Notes: generated by a model not told the origin, from the letters alone. Positions 1-8,374 are shown, counted from the stretch's first letter. The stretch is 64,000 nt of DNA from Gemmatimonadota bacterium (GCA_020344215.1 CP070815.1:1955132-2019131), one strand, 5' to 3'. Program-made: numbers and translations.

Positions 1-67
1 GTCGCCGGCCCGGCCTGAGCAGGTTGAGCCGCAGCGGGCTGGCGCCGGCGGTGGGCGGGAGGCGGCC

Positions 68-490
68 TTGGCCGCGGTGATCGCTGAGACGGCGGCCCTG
101 TTCAGGCGGCTGAGGGCGGCGGCCGAGGAGCTCTACGGGCAAGTTGCGCTGTCGGGTGCGCGACGTGACGTGCTGAGCGATCTGGCGGCTCACGGGCCCC
201 AGACGGTTCCGCAGCTGGCTCGCGCCCGGTCGGTGACTCGGCAACATGTGCAGGCGCTGGTGAACCCGCTGGTCGAGGCCGGCTACGTGGAGCTGCTCGA
301 CAACCCAGCCCACAGGCGCTCGCGGCTCGTGAGCTTGACGCCGCGCGGCGAGGGCTTGGTGGATGAGATGAACCGTCGTGAGACCGAGGTGCTGCGCGTT
401 CTAGAGGTCGCAGCGCGCGATGATGACTTGGAGCGGGCGGTGGATGCACTGCGGGCGGTAAGGGAGGCGTTTGAGACTCGCGACGGCTAA
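68..490 (+). CDS. MarR-type winged-helix regulator (possibly 5' partial)
   Basis: Probable DNA-binding repressor of the MarR family. The 140 residues contain a recognisable winged-helix core: a helix ending in SDLAAHGPQTVPQLA, a recognition helix around SVTRQHVQALV, and a wing with RRSRLVSLTPRGEGL, as in MarR proteins. The marked start is a TTG with no strong ribosome site. The frame stays open to the left edge of the window, so the true start may lie outside. It is convergent with the lipoprotein gene that follows, so the window gives no target. Family assignment is good; ligand and regulon are unknown. Confidence 0.75.
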   Translation: MAAVIAETAALFRRLRAAAEELYGQVALSGARRDVLSDLAAHGPQTVPQLARARSVTRQHVQALVNPLVEAGYVELLDNPAHRRSRLVSLTPRGEGLVDEMNRRETEVLRVLEVAARDDDLERAVDALRAVREAFETRDG

Positions 491-530
491 CTGCCGGTGG
501 CCATCGCTTGTAGGCTCGGGACGCGGCTGG

Positions 531-1103
531 CTAACCCTCCGAAACCTCGTAGACCCGCTCGAAATCGATCGAGCGGCCCGGGGCGCTCAGCTTGAACTTC
601 ACGAAGAGCTGGCGGCCGTCTTCCGATAGCTCGTAGGTCGTGGTGAGTCTCGGGGTGCCACCTTCCAGCTTCCGCTCGACCTCGAACTTGTCACCCTTCC
701 AGCGCGCCTTCGTGGTCGTGTTCCCCAATCCTTCGATCCGGCTTTCGACTTCACGTCCGTCGGTGTGGAACAAGAATTCCGTACCGTCCTGCAGCACGAT
801 GTTGACGGTGGAGTCACTCTGGGTGAGTCTGAAGACGCGTGCTGCCGCCAGGATGCTGCTCGCCTGCACTCCAACGCGCTGGCGGTTGCCTCCTGGCAAC
901 GACGGGTCGGCGGGATTACGCGCTGCCTGCCCGAACAGCTCACTTGGATCGTCGCTGGCTAGGTCGTTGAGCAGCCAGGTACCGGACATATCGGGGTGCT
1001 GGGGCGCGATTGCTGAAGCGCTGCTACTCGAGCAGGCGGCCAGAGCGGCCGTCAACGTCAGGGCCGCCACGGCGGGCAGCAGAGGAAAGGCCGGGATTCT
1101 CAT
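531..1103 (-). CDS. Lipoprotein of unknown function, last gene of the ECF operon
   Basis: Secreted lipoprotein of about 190 residues. The N-terminus is a hydrophobic signal ending in a lipobox (LAAC) followed by a serine-rich linker. The mature part holds SGTWLLND, then a beta-rich region with DSTVNIVLQDG and YELSEDGRQLFV. It is a clear paralogue of the protein at 2586-3188, with the same order of blocks (SGxWxLN, DSTVxIV, YELSxDGxQL, RVY near the C-terminus). The start is ATG at 1103 or GTG three bases earlier. It begins about 11 bases after the Spy-like gene, so it is probably co-transcribed with the sigma/anti-sigma genes. No enzymatic motif is visible; a role in envelope sensing is inferred from context only. 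Confidence 0.7.
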   Translation of the reverse strand: MRIPAFPLLPAVAALTLTAALAACSSSSASAIAPQHPDMSGTWLLNDLASDDPSELFGQAARNPADPSLPGGNRQRVGVQASSILAAARVFRLTQSDSTVNIVLQDGTEFLFHTDGREVESRIEGLGNTTTKARWKGDKFEVERKLEGGTPRLTTTYELSEDGRQLFVKFKLSAPGRSIDFERVYEVSEG

Positions 1104-1114
1104 CACATCTCTAC

Positions 1115-1585
1115 TCAGGGCATCGGTGGTGGAGGCCCGCCGCGTCCGGTCCGTCGACCGGGCCTAGCCGGCCGCAAGGGTCCGCGCCTCACCTGCATCT
1201 GGGCCATCAGGCTGTCCCAAGCAGCCGCCTGCTCCGGCGTTAGTACCGCACGAACCTCCTGGCGGATCGAGTCGGTGACGGCACGCAGGCGCGGCAGCAT
1301 CTCGTCCATCACCGCGTCGCTGCGCGGCCGCCCGTTCTCCATGATAACGGCGATCTGCTCACGTTGTTCCGGAGTCAAGCCCAACTCGCGGAAGATATTC
1401 GGCAACTGGCCCTGGCGAAACTGCCCGATAACGTCCGGACCGGGCTTGAACGGAACCGGAGCGCGCCGTGCGCTGCGGACGCGCTCGGCCGCGAATCCGA
1501 CGAGCACGCCCACGGCGAAGGTGAGCAGGAGGAGCGCCACCCCCTGAGTGCGGATCCGGCCGAGCGATTCGACTCCGTTCTTCAT
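1115..1585 (-). CDS. Membrane-anchored Spy/CpxP/CnrX-like periplasmic sensor
   Basis: A 156-residue protein with one N-terminal membrane segment (about residues 14-34, rich in VALLLL and VGVLVGF) and a periplasmic helical part. That part carries GLTPEQREQI and a second LTPEQAAAWD, the paired LTPEQ signature of Spy/CpxP and CnrX/ZraP-like heavy-metal or envelope-stress sensors. The C-terminus is a proline/glycine/arginine-rich tail. ATG at 1585 is chosen because GGAGGAGTGACG precedes it; the frame further upstream is a shadow of the anti-sigma gene. It lies 2 bases after the anti-sigma gene, so the trio resembles CnrH-CnrY-CnrX. The signal it senses is unknown. Confidence 0.72.
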   Translation of the reverse strand: MKNGVESLGRIRTQGVALLLLTFAVGVLVGFAAERVRSARRAPVPFKPGPDVIGQFRQGQLPNIFRELGLTPEQREQIAVIMENGRPRSDAVMDEMLPRLRAVTDSIRQEVRAVLTPEQAAAWDSLMAQMQVRRGPLRPARPGRRTGRGGPPPPMP

Positions 1586-1587
1586 CG

Positions 1588-1941
1588 TCACTCCTCCAGC
1601 GCTATGAGCAGCTCGGACGGGTCGGGCGACTCGTCGCTTCTTAACCACTGGGCGATCTGCTGAGGCACCCCGATGACCTCTGCCAGGCCTATCTCCGCCT
1701 CGTTCTCCGGCGCCGGGCTCTGCACCAGCGCCAGGGTAGCGGCCGAGATGACTCCGGCGATAGCAGCGGCGGCAAGCAGCGGGCGCCACAATCCCGCGAC
1801 CTGCCCGAACACGGTCGCCCCGGCGCGGCGTGCTGCCATCGCTGGGGCGACGGCCGCATTGATCCGGCCGACGACTTCCTCGAACCGTTCGGCGTCGGTC
1901 GTCGGATCGAGTGCCGAGAGATCGATCCGCTCGTCAGTCAT
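1588..1941 (-). CDS. Probable membrane anti-sigma factor
   Basis: A 117-residue protein with a cytoplasmic N-terminal half, one transmembrane helix near residues 51-73 (WRPLLAAAAIAGVISAATL) and a short periplasmic tail. It starts inside the sigma gene, with an 8-base overlap, and ends 2 bases before the Spy-like gene, so translation is coupled. Size, topology and position are those of CnrY/RsiW-like anti-sigma factors. The zinc-binding HxxxCxxC motif of ZAS proteins is absent. Function is inferred from gene order more than from sequence. Confidence 0.65.
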   Translation of the reverse strand: MTDERIDLSALDPTTDAERFEEVVGRINAAVAPAMAARRAGATVFGQVAGLWRPLLAAAAIAGVISAATLALVQSPAPENEAEIGLAEVIGVPQQIAQWLRSDESPDPSELLIALEE

Positions 1942-2509
1942 TTGAGTACTCCTTGAGAAACTTCGCGCCGAGCCGCTCCCGCAACGCGCGGCGAGCTGCC
2001 ATCAAATGCTGGCGCGACATGCCTTCCGATATCGCCATCGATTCGGCGATCTCCCTATGCTTCCAACCCTCCAGATCGTGCAGCAAGACTACCTGACGCT
2101 GGATCGCGTTCAACTCCGTCAGCGCCGACTCAAGCGCCTCGCGCAACTGCGCCCGCTCCGTGTCGGCCCCCGGGTTCACGTCGCTCGCCGCCGCTACGCT
2201 CTCGATCGGCCGTGTGGCTCGTACCTTCCTGTACCCTCGATAGTTGCGCGCCCGGTTGCGGACGATCTGGAGCAGCCAAGCCGCGAACCGCTCCGGCTGC
2301 CGCACATCGTCTAGGCGCTCGACCGCCCGGACGAAGGCGTCCTGGGTCACATCCTCGGCGTCCATCCCGTTCCCGAGCACGGCGAGCGCCACCGCGTACG
2401 CCGCCCGGTAGTGGCGGCGCACAAGCGCCTCAAACGCCGCCGCGTCGCCGCGGCGAGCTCGCTGGACCAGTATCGCATCGCTCAAGTCGGGACCCCTAGC
2501 CACAGCCAA
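1934..2509 (-). CDS. ECF-type RNA polymerase sigma factor
   Basis: Sigma-70 family extracytoplasmic-function factor of 191 residues. Region 2 contains DAAAFEALVRRHYRAAY, DAEDVTQDAFVRA and FAAWLLQIVRNRARN. Region 4 contains LNAIQRQVVLLHDLEGWKHREIA followed by the recognition helix AISEGMSRQHLMAARRAL. The start is TTG at 2509; a GTG two codons downstream is an alternative. It heads the operon sigma/anti-sigma/Spy-like sensor/lipoprotein. The paralogous lipoprotein gene ends 76 bases upstream on the same strand. No classical GGAAC -35 element is obvious in the short spacer. Confidence 0.9.
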   Translation of the reverse strand: MAVARGPDLSDAILVQRARRGDAAAFEALVRRHYRAAYAVALAVLGNGMDAEDVTQDAFVRAVERLDDVRQPERFAAWLLQIVRNRARNYRGYRKVRATRPIESVAAASDVNPGADTERAQLREALESALTELNAIQRQVVLLHDLEGWKHREIAESMAISEGMSRQHLMAARRALRERLGAKFLKEYSND

Positions 2510-2585
2510 GACTTGCGACGTCCTACTCTATAAGACAGCTGGCGATCGGCTGCTGTTAGACCCGCTAGCGGGCGGCTGGGCGGAC

Positions 2586-3188
2586 CTAGGCGGCGTCGTC
2601 GGACGGGTCGTACACCCGTCGGAACTCGATCGGCCTGGGCATTTGCGGGTGCTCGATACGTACCCTGACGACCAGCTGCCCCCCGTCGTCGGAGAGCTCG
2701 TAGCTCTGAGTTGCCTCGGGGCCGGAGTCCGACTTCCGTGCCACCACGAGCTTGCCGCCTTGCCAGTCGGCCGTCAACTTGGTCGCCCCCAGGCCCTCGA
2801 CCAGATCCTCCCGCTCCTGGCCGTCCGGAAAGAGCACGAGCCTCATCCCATCTTCGGTCACGATCGTGACGGTTGAGTCATCCTGGAGAATCTTGAATGC
2901 GTGCGGTCCCTCCATCAACCTGCGCATCTGCTCGCGGTCACCACGCGGATCGCCGCCGGGCGGTCGACCTCTCATGCCGCCGCCCTGGCGACCCTGCATC
3001 CCGGAGCCACTTGCGGGCCGCATTTGCTCGCGCGGATTGTCGCTTTCCTCCTCGTTGAGTACCCAAGAACCGCTGAGATTCGGCCGGTCGACTTGGACGG
3101 CCGAAGCGGGTAGCACCTGCAGGGCGAGCAACATTAGCGCTAAGGGAAGGGCGGAGCCGATCCCTAGGACAGAAGATTCGCTGGTCAC
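2586..3188 (-). CDS. Secreted protein, paralogue of the lipoprotein at 531-1103
   Basis: About 200 residues with a Sec signal peptide (LPLALMLLALQVLPASA) but no lipobox cysteine. After SGSWVLNEEESDNP comes a Gly/Arg/Met-rich linker (about residues 55-90, repeated GRP and GGM), then the beta-rich domain shared with 531-1103: DSTVTIVTEDG, YELSDDGGQLVV and FRRVYDPSDD. GTG at 3188 is chosen because CGGGAGGTCAAG precedes it and the signal peptide then starts correctly; a longer frame reaches 3251. It probably belongs to the same regulatory unit as the ECF genes. Function unknown. Confidence 0.7.
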   Translation of the reverse strand: MTSESSVLGIGSALPLALMLLALQVLPASAVQVDRPNLSGSWVLNEEESDNPREQMRPASGSGMQGRQGGGMRGRPPGGDPRGDREQMRRLMEGPHAFKILQDDSTVTIVTEDGMRLVLFPDGQEREDLVEGLGATKLTADWQGGKLVVARKSDSGPEATQSYELSDDGGQLVVRVRIEHPQMPRPIEFRRVYDPSDDAA

Positions 3189-3523
3189 CTTGACCTCCCG
3201 AACGAGTGGATTCTTGAGGTTGCTACCCTTCCAGACAGGCACCCCCCGCACGGTGTTAGGGACGGTGAGATCAAAGGCGCCTGCTGGCAGCCGCCTTGCG
3301 GCGGCCGACCTTCAATGCCAATGTGCAGCGCGCCGCTCTCGCCGAGGCCCGTAGGCGCCCGGTCCGAGCGAGAACACACCGCCGATTCGGGTGTACGACA
3401 CGTGGGTCATGCAGTATCCGCGCTCGCCCGCCCAGGGAATCTAGTCATACAAGGAAGGGCCGGACCTCGCGGATGTCGCGGCGGTTGCACGTGCGGCTCG
3501 GCCTATCCTGATGGGGGCATTCC
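3189..3523. other. 335-base region without a recognised gene
   Basis: Divergent spacer between the secreted-protein gene (minus) and rho (plus). Short open frames here have no start signals or recognisable composition. The only structure seen is a small GCCGCC-TTGC-GGCGGC hairpin near 3289-3304, inside what would be the leader of the minus-strand gene. Promoters for both flanking genes should lie here, but I could not place them. Confidence 0.4.
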
Positions 3524-4663
3524 GTGGAAGAATCGTTGGGGATTCTGCAGCTCAAGGACAAGGGTAGCGGTTTCGTCCGCTGTCGGGATGCTAGTTACCT
3601 GCCGTCCGACTGCGATGTCCACGTGGGCCGCAAGCTGATCCAGCGGTACGACCTGCGCACCGGCGACGAGATCGCGGGCGTGGTCGGCAAGGCGCCCGGC
3701 AAGGGCAAGAGCCCGCCGCTGACGGAGGTCACAGCGGTCAACGGCAGGCCTCCCGAGCACCTGGGAGGACGTCCCCAATTCAGCCGCCTAGGCGCCGTCC
3801 ACCCCGATGAACAGCTCGTCCTCGACTGTGGCCGCACGATGCTCGGCAGCTCCGACTACACCAATCGCGTGATCGATCTCCTCTGTCCCTTCGGCAAGGG
3901 CCAGCGCGCGCTCATCGTGTCGCCGGCGAAGGCGGGTAAGACCACCGTGCTGCAGTCGGTGGCCGAGGGGATAGTGAAGAACAATCCCGATGCCACGCTC
4001 CTCATCTTGCTGGTCGACGAGCGGCCGGAGGAAGTCACCGAGATGGAGATGTGCGGCTTCGGCGAGGTGGTGTCGTCGAGCTTCGACTTCCCGGCCGACC
4101 GTCACGTGGCGGTGGCCGAGCTCACTCTGGAGCGGGCGCGGCGGCGCGTCGAGTTAGGTGGGGATGTCGTGATCATACTCGATTCCATCACTCGCTTGGC
4201 CCGCGCCTACAACGCGGTGGAGCGGGGAAGCGGTCGCACGCTCACGGGAGGCATAGACGCGTCGTCGTTGGAGGGCCCCAAACGCTTCCTCGGCAGTGCC
4301 CGTAAGATCGATCCGGCGAAGGGCGGCGGCTCTCTAACCATCATCGCTACGGCGCTCGTCGACACCGGGTCACGGATGGACGACGTGATCTTCGAGGAGT
4401 TCAAGGGTACCGGTAACAGCGAGTTGGCGTTGAGCCGTGAGCTCGCCGACCGACGCGTATTCCCAGCCATCGATCTGAACGCCAGCAGCACACGCCGTGA
4501 GGAGCTCCTTCTCGACCCGCAGTCGCTGGCCGTATCGCAGGCGATCCGCCGACGGCTCGCTCAGACCTCACCTGTAGAAGCCATGACAGAACTGCTCGGC
4601 GTGATGAGGAAGACGAGGACGAACGCCGACCTCGTGAAGCAGGCCGCCGCGGCGGGTCTGTAA
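3524..4663 (+). CDS. rho: Transcription termination factor Rho, short form
   Basis: Hexameric RNA-dependent ATPase that ends transcription. The 379 residues start directly at the cold-shock-like RNA-binding domain (GSGFVR, YLPSDCDVHV, LRTGDEI). Then follow the Walker A (SPAKAGKTT), the Walker B region (DVVIILDSITRLARAYN), the Q-loop (TLTGGIDASSLEGPKRFLG) and the R-loop/C-terminal block (FKGTGNSELALSRELADRR). Usual Rho is about 420 residues; the N-terminal helix bundle of roughly 45-50 residues is missing. A TGA lies 12 bases before the GTG start, so it was not overlooked. GGGGG precedes the GTG. A few extra residues occur after ARK (DPAKGG). It may be a second Rho paralogue rather than the sole one. 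Confidence 0.93.
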   Translation: MEESLGILQLKDKGSGFVRCRDASYLPSDCDVHVGRKLIQRYDLRTGDEIAGVVGKAPGKGKSPPLTEVTAVNGRPPEHLGGRPQFSRLGAVHPDEQLVLDCGRTMLGSSDYTNRVIDLLCPFGKGQRALIVSPAKAGKTTVLQSVAEGIVKNNPDATLLILLVDERPEEVTEMEMCGFGEVVSSSFDFPADRHVAVAELTLERARRRVELGGDVVIILDSITRLARAYNAVERGSGRTLTGGIDASSLEGPKRFLGSARKIDPAKGGGSLTIIATALVDTGSRMDDVIFEEFKGTGNSELALSRELADRRVFPAIDLNASSTRREELLLDPQSLAVSQAIRRRLAQTSPVEAMTELLGVMRKTRTNADLVKQAAAAGL

Positions 4664-4743
4664 GCAACTAGCGTCCCACAACGCAGCATCCATATCATAC
4701 ATAGCGCAGGGCACCCCGTACAGAAACTGGGGGCCTCGGGATC

Positions 4744-5138
4744 ATGCTAGGCTACCAGAGCGGCCTCGCCATCCAGGCCAGCGGGATGGTGACGGACTTC
4801 ACTCCCGGCTTCCCGGTGAGGGCTCGCCTGAGCATTGGCGGCATTTCGGGAGAGGCAGGCAATCCGCTGGATGCCCGGCGCGTCTTCATCAACGACGCCA
4901 CCCACGGGACTCCCCAGCAGAGCGGACGGACCTCCTTTCGATGAGCCGGCGAATCGACCTGGTGATGAACGGCGGTTTCGACTACTACCTCTCAAGCCGT
5001 TGGACCGGTCACGATATGTCGTATAGCCCTGACGGGGCCGATGTGAGTCCACGCCAGGAGTACGCTTAGGACGATGAAGCCGATGACGCCGTTGGACAGG
5101 CGAAGCTCGAACCGCGCGTGCTGGTCGGATTCAACTAG
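4744..5138 (+). pseudogene. Broken outer-membrane beta-barrel protein gene
   Basis: Remnant in two reading frames. Frame 1 (4744-4941) encodes a barrel-like start: SGLAIQASGMVTDFTPGFPV, RLSIGG, ARRVFINDATHGTPQQSGR. Frame 3 (from about 4941) continues with LVMNGGFDYYLSSRWTGHD and SYSPDGADV, hits an in-frame TAG at 5067-5069, and resumes DDEADDAVGQAKLEPRVLVGFN to a TAG at 5136. The pieces read as beginning and end of one outer-membrane protein, with the middle deleted, a frameshift and a stop. No signal peptide or start with a ribosome site is present, so the 5' end is lost too. The parent family is recognised by texture only. Confidence 0.6.
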
Positions 5139-5245
5139 AGCTCCTAGGCTGCGGTTCGCTTCGGGTGGGAACTCGACCGGGCTCTACAGTGCTAATCTCG
5201 GCCGGGCTGGGCATCCTGGCAACCGCGTGGGCCACGAAACAAGGA

Positions 5246-5274
5246 TTGACAGTCGCGCGTAGTTGTCCTATGAA
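5246..5274 (+). promoter_or_regulatory. Sigma-70-type promoter
   Basis: TTGACA at 5246-5251, a 17-base spacer, then TATGAA at 5269-5274. This is close to the housekeeping consensus and lies about 97 bases upstream of the barrel gene at 5371, in the same orientation. The implied start of transcription is near 5281. Confidence 0.6.
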
Positions 5275-5370
5275 ATCGCACGCCTCAGCTACGTACGAGT
5301 ATCGCTCACGTCGCACGGGCACGCCTCCGCCCGGGGAGGCGTCGGACGCGTATCCCAAGGAGGGGCAACC

Positions 5371-5925
5371 ATGAAGCGGCTGCTCACCATCGCGATCCTA
5401 CTCGCCGTCGCCTCGCCGGCGCTGGCGCAGGAGGAGACCCTGATCCGCGGGGGGTTTGAATCCGGCGGGTTCGGTGCCCCCGTCGTCAAGTTCAGTGAGG
5501 TCGACGGGGATTTCGCCCTGTTCGTCGGTGGGCGCGGCGGTTGGATCATCAACCACACATTAGTCCTCGGCGCCGGGGGCTACGGGCTCACCAACGACCT
5601 TGACACGAACGATGACGGGGTGCGGGATTTCGAATTGGGTTACGGCGGCTTCGAGCTCGAGTACATCAACAGCTCCGATAACCTCATCCACTTCACTGTC
5701 TACCTGCTGGTCGGTGGAGGTGGCCTGAGCGGCACGGGAGTGAACGAGGAGTCGGTTTTCGTGCTCGAGCCTGCCGTCAACGGCGAGCTCAACGTCACGG
5801 ACTATTTCCGTTTCCACGCAGGCGTCGGCTATCGCTGGGTGAGTGGAGTCGACCAAGACAACCTGGCGAGCGGCGACTTGAGCTCGTTCTACGGCCAGAT
5901 CACTCTGAAGTTCGGCACGTTCTAG
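5371..5925 (+). CDS. Small outer-membrane beta-barrel-like protein
   Basis: A 184-residue protein with a clean Sec signal (MKRLLTIAILLAVASPALAQ) and a mature part made of alternating glycine-rich and aromatic strands (FVGGRGGWIINH, LGAGGYGL, YLLVGGGGL, FHAGVGYRWVSG). It ends in the strand FYGQITLKFGTF, with a C-terminal aromatic residue typical of barrel proteins. ATG at 5371 has the ribosome site AAGGAGGGG; the frame upstream to 5263 is non-coding in texture. A TTGACA-N17-TATGAA promoter lies upstream. Its last 366 bases are antisense to the 3' part of the phosphodiesterase frame. Function unknown. Confidence 0.8.
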   Translation: MKRLLTIAILLAVASPALAQEETLIRGGFESGGFGAPVVKFSEVDGDFALFVGGRGGWIINHTLVLGAGGYGLTNDLDTNDDGVRDFELGYGGFELEYINSSDNLIHFTVYLLVGGGGLSGTGVNEESVFVLEPAVNGELNVTDYFRFHAGVGYRWVSGVDQDNLASGDLSSFYGQITLKFGTF

Positions 5926-8283
5926 CCAAGCCCGCCGCTGCCGATGAAAGGCCTCCCCGAGGGGCCTCGGAGGACCCTGATAGCCCAGCTCGTCGATGGG
6001 CACCACTCGCACGTTGTCCACCCACACCTCTCCTCCAGCGACCCTGGGCTCGACGCCGGCCATCCCCGAATCCAGCTCGAAGAAGTCGAAAGTCACCTTC
6101 GGGGTCTCCATGTCTCCCACATAGAAATGGCACACGTTGCCCTTCACCTCCGCGGCCACGCGTACCCACTCACCGATGTGGACGCTGTCCTCCCCAGCCA
6201 CGGGCACCCGACGTTCCTCGTACAGCGCCCGGGCGGGATTCCAATCCCTGCGCGGGTTCACCCGGACGTAGCTCCCGTTGCCCTTCAGGTAGACGCTCCC
6301 GAAGTCGATACGTTCCTCCGTTTCCCTGTAGTTGTAGATGAATCCGAAATAGCTGTGCGCGTTCTCCGGAAAGAGGACGTCCGCCTCCATGCGGTAGCTC
6401 TCCCACCCGTCTGAACCCGGGATCAGAGCGTGAACCCCCTCTCCGGCCGGGACCATCCTCAGCACGGTTCCGTGATTCGCCTGGTGCGATTCGATAATGG
6501 AGATCGCGTCGGAGCCGTAGACCTTCCACCCGGCAAGATCCCTTTCGAAATCATCGAAGAAGAGGTCAGATCCTTGCTGCGTGGGGGCAGGTCGGGGATG
6601 AAGCACTGCCATCGCCAGCACCCTCCCGTCCACGGACTCCCGAATGGTCAGACCGGCGAGGCTCGCCAAAGTCGGCGCGACATCGATGGTGCGGGCGGAT
6701 TCCGTGGCGATTCCAGGCACAACACCCGGCCCCATGAAGAGGAGAGGGACCTCTCGGTCATAAAGATACGAGCCTCCGTGTGTGGACCGGGCCGTCCAGA
6801 TCTGTGCCCCTTCTATGAGCTCTGCGACTACACCGAAGGCTGCAGGATGGTTTGGGCCGATGTTCCCCCTGAGCACATCGACGATCCACAATGGGTACGT
6901 GGTTCGATGCCCGGGGACGTGAGAGTTCCGGTAGAGCCGAAGGATCTCGTCCGCAGGACCTTCTCCTTCGAGTTCACCCGGTGTCATGGCCCGGGCCACG
7001 AAATCCGCCTTCTCTAGTTCTCGCGCCACCAGTGCCGGAAGCTCGGCTTCGGGCCCGTCGTATTCGCGAACGAACCGATCCACCGCCTCGAGGAGGGCGC
7101 GGATCTCACCTTCGCCGACGCGCCGGCCCGGCCGTCCCTGTTCAAGCTCGTACTCCACTATGTTCGGTGCCCCGTGGTCGGCCGCGAGGTTCACGAGCCA
7201 CCGTCCTTCCCCGACGGTCTCGTCGAGGAACTCGAAGAACTCACCTAGTTGCGCGTCGATCCGGAGGATGTTGTCGAGCTGTTCGAGACTTCGGGGGCCG
7301 AAGTCATGTCCCACCCTGTCTGTTGACTTGACCGCAATGGCGAGGTAGTCGGTGGCGTCATCCATCCCGAGGGCGAGAGCCTGAACCGCCACCTCGGCCA
7401 AGGCGAAGAGGGCCCGATTCGCGCCCGGACTGTAGTCGGAGAACCATCGGTTGAAGACGGGCCCATCGGTGGGCGGGTCCATGGCCTGATCTGGAGGGAG
7501 GTTCTCCCCGTATCGATGGGGAAACGTCGTGTGGACGCCATCGGCTTCGTACGGCGTGTCATCCCGGCGTGCAAGATCCCGGAGCGACTCTGGTACGGTC
7601 AGGCTCCACTCTCGCTCCTCTCTGAACTCCGGCATCCGGTCTCTGTTGAAGTCGCTGAGCCAGTCGGGATAGCTGTCCCTGTAGTAAGTGGATGTCACGA
7701 ATTCCCCCGAGGTGCCCGAGAGCCAGTAGACGTGGTTCTTGGTCTTGTCCGGGCTGGGGTGACCACCATAGTCCACCGCCAATGCAGGGCCCGTGCTTAG
7801 GGCCACGGCCTGGGCCCTGTCGCTTGCTGACCGGATCCAATCCGATAGCGCTGTCACTCGGATCCTCTTGGATGACGCCGCCCTTTCTCCCGGATGTCCC
7901 ACGATGCCCTCATGCGGATCGTCCGTGAGGATGCGCCTCAACAACCGCCCGTCCTCCAGTGTCTCCAGCGATTCGTTGGTGGAAACTCCGTGCGTGGAAG
8001 GATAGGCACCGGTTGCCAGGGTCGTGTGGCCCGGGTGAGAGAGAGTCCTCCCGTGATCGACGATGGCCCTCGGGTACCAGAGACCCTTTTCCTTGAGCCG
8101 CTTCAGCCCTCCGACGAAGGCTTCGTCATATCGTTCCAGGTAGTCGGAACGGAACTGGTCGAGGCTTATCTGTACGACCAGCCTCGGTGGCGGTACGGTG
8201 TCACGTGTCCGGCACGAAAGGACGACGGTGAGGATCGTGAGGGTGGGACAGCACAATCTCCGCCAAAGAAACCGGCTGTGCAC
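5560..8283 (-). CDS. Secreted alkaline-phosphatase-superfamily phosphodiesterase with jelly-roll domain
   Basis: Metal-dependent phosphoesterase of the nucleotide pyrophosphatase/PafA type. An N-terminal membrane or lipoprotein-like signal (LTILTVVLSC) leads to the catalytic domain: QISLDQFRSDYL, the nucleophile region SHPGHTTLATGAYPSTHG, metal-binding DRVGHDFGP and AADHGAP, and THGGSYLYDREVPLLFMGPG. After about residue 565 comes a concanavalin/LamG-like domain (FFDDFERDLAGWKVYG, WVDNVRVVPID), probably carbohydrate-binding. GTG at 8283 is chosen for its AGGAGG; a longer frame exists. The recognisable protein ends near base 5930, yet no stop occurs until 5560, so the last ~120 codons run antisense through the barrel gene and look non-functional. 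The natural stop may have been lost. Confidence 0.82.
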   Translation of the reverse strand: MHSRFLWRRLCCPTLTILTVVLSCRTRDTVPPPRLVVQISLDQFRSDYLERYDEAFVGGLKRLKEKGLWYPRAIVDHGRTLSHPGHTTLATGAYPSTHGVSTNESLETLEDGRLLRRILTDDPHEGIVGHPGERAASSKRIRVTALSDWIRSASDRAQAVALSTGPALAVDYGGHPSPDKTKNHVYWLSGTSGEFVTSTYYRDSYPDWLSDFNRDRMPEFREEREWSLTVPESLRDLARRDDTPYEADGVHTTFPHRYGENLPPDQAMDPPTDGPVFNRWFSDYSPGANRALFALAEVAVQALALGMDDATDYLAIAVKSTDRVGHDFGPRSLEQLDNILRIDAQLGEFFEFLDETVGEGRWLVNLAADHGAPNIVEYELEQGRPGRRVGEGEIRALLEAVDRFVREYDGPEAELPALVARELEKADFVARAMTPGELEGEGPADEILRLYRNSHVPGHRTTYPLWIVDVLRGNIGPNHPAAFGVVAELIEGAQIWTARSTHGGSYLYDREVPLLFMGPGVVPGIATESARTIDVAPTLASLAGLTIRESVDGRVLAMAVLHPRPAPTQQGSDLFFDDFERDLAGWKVYGSDAISIIESHQANHGTVLRMVPAGEGVHALIPGSDGWESYRMEADVLFPENAHSYFGFIYNYRETEERIDFGSVYLKGNGSYVRVNPRRDWNPARALYEERRVPVAGEDSVHIGEWVRVAAEVKGNVCHFYVGDMETPKVTFDFFELDSGMAGVEPRVAGGEVWVDNVRVVPIDELGYQGPPRPLGEAFHRQRRAWLERAELQSDLAVERAQVAARQVVLVDSTHPAIADACVETEIVRDVELAVDGRLEHENRLLVHSRAAQATSTDQQVDSEVDEVIGAVDVLELEAAVTQFEIPHPVIVRVKVVGEPVAPGAED

Positions 8284-8374
8284 GATGAGTCCTCCTGGGT
8301 TAGCTACGACCTCTCTTGACAACTGATTCTTCTCGCGGTTGCGCGTCGCGACTCGGAGGAATGCCACAGGATCT

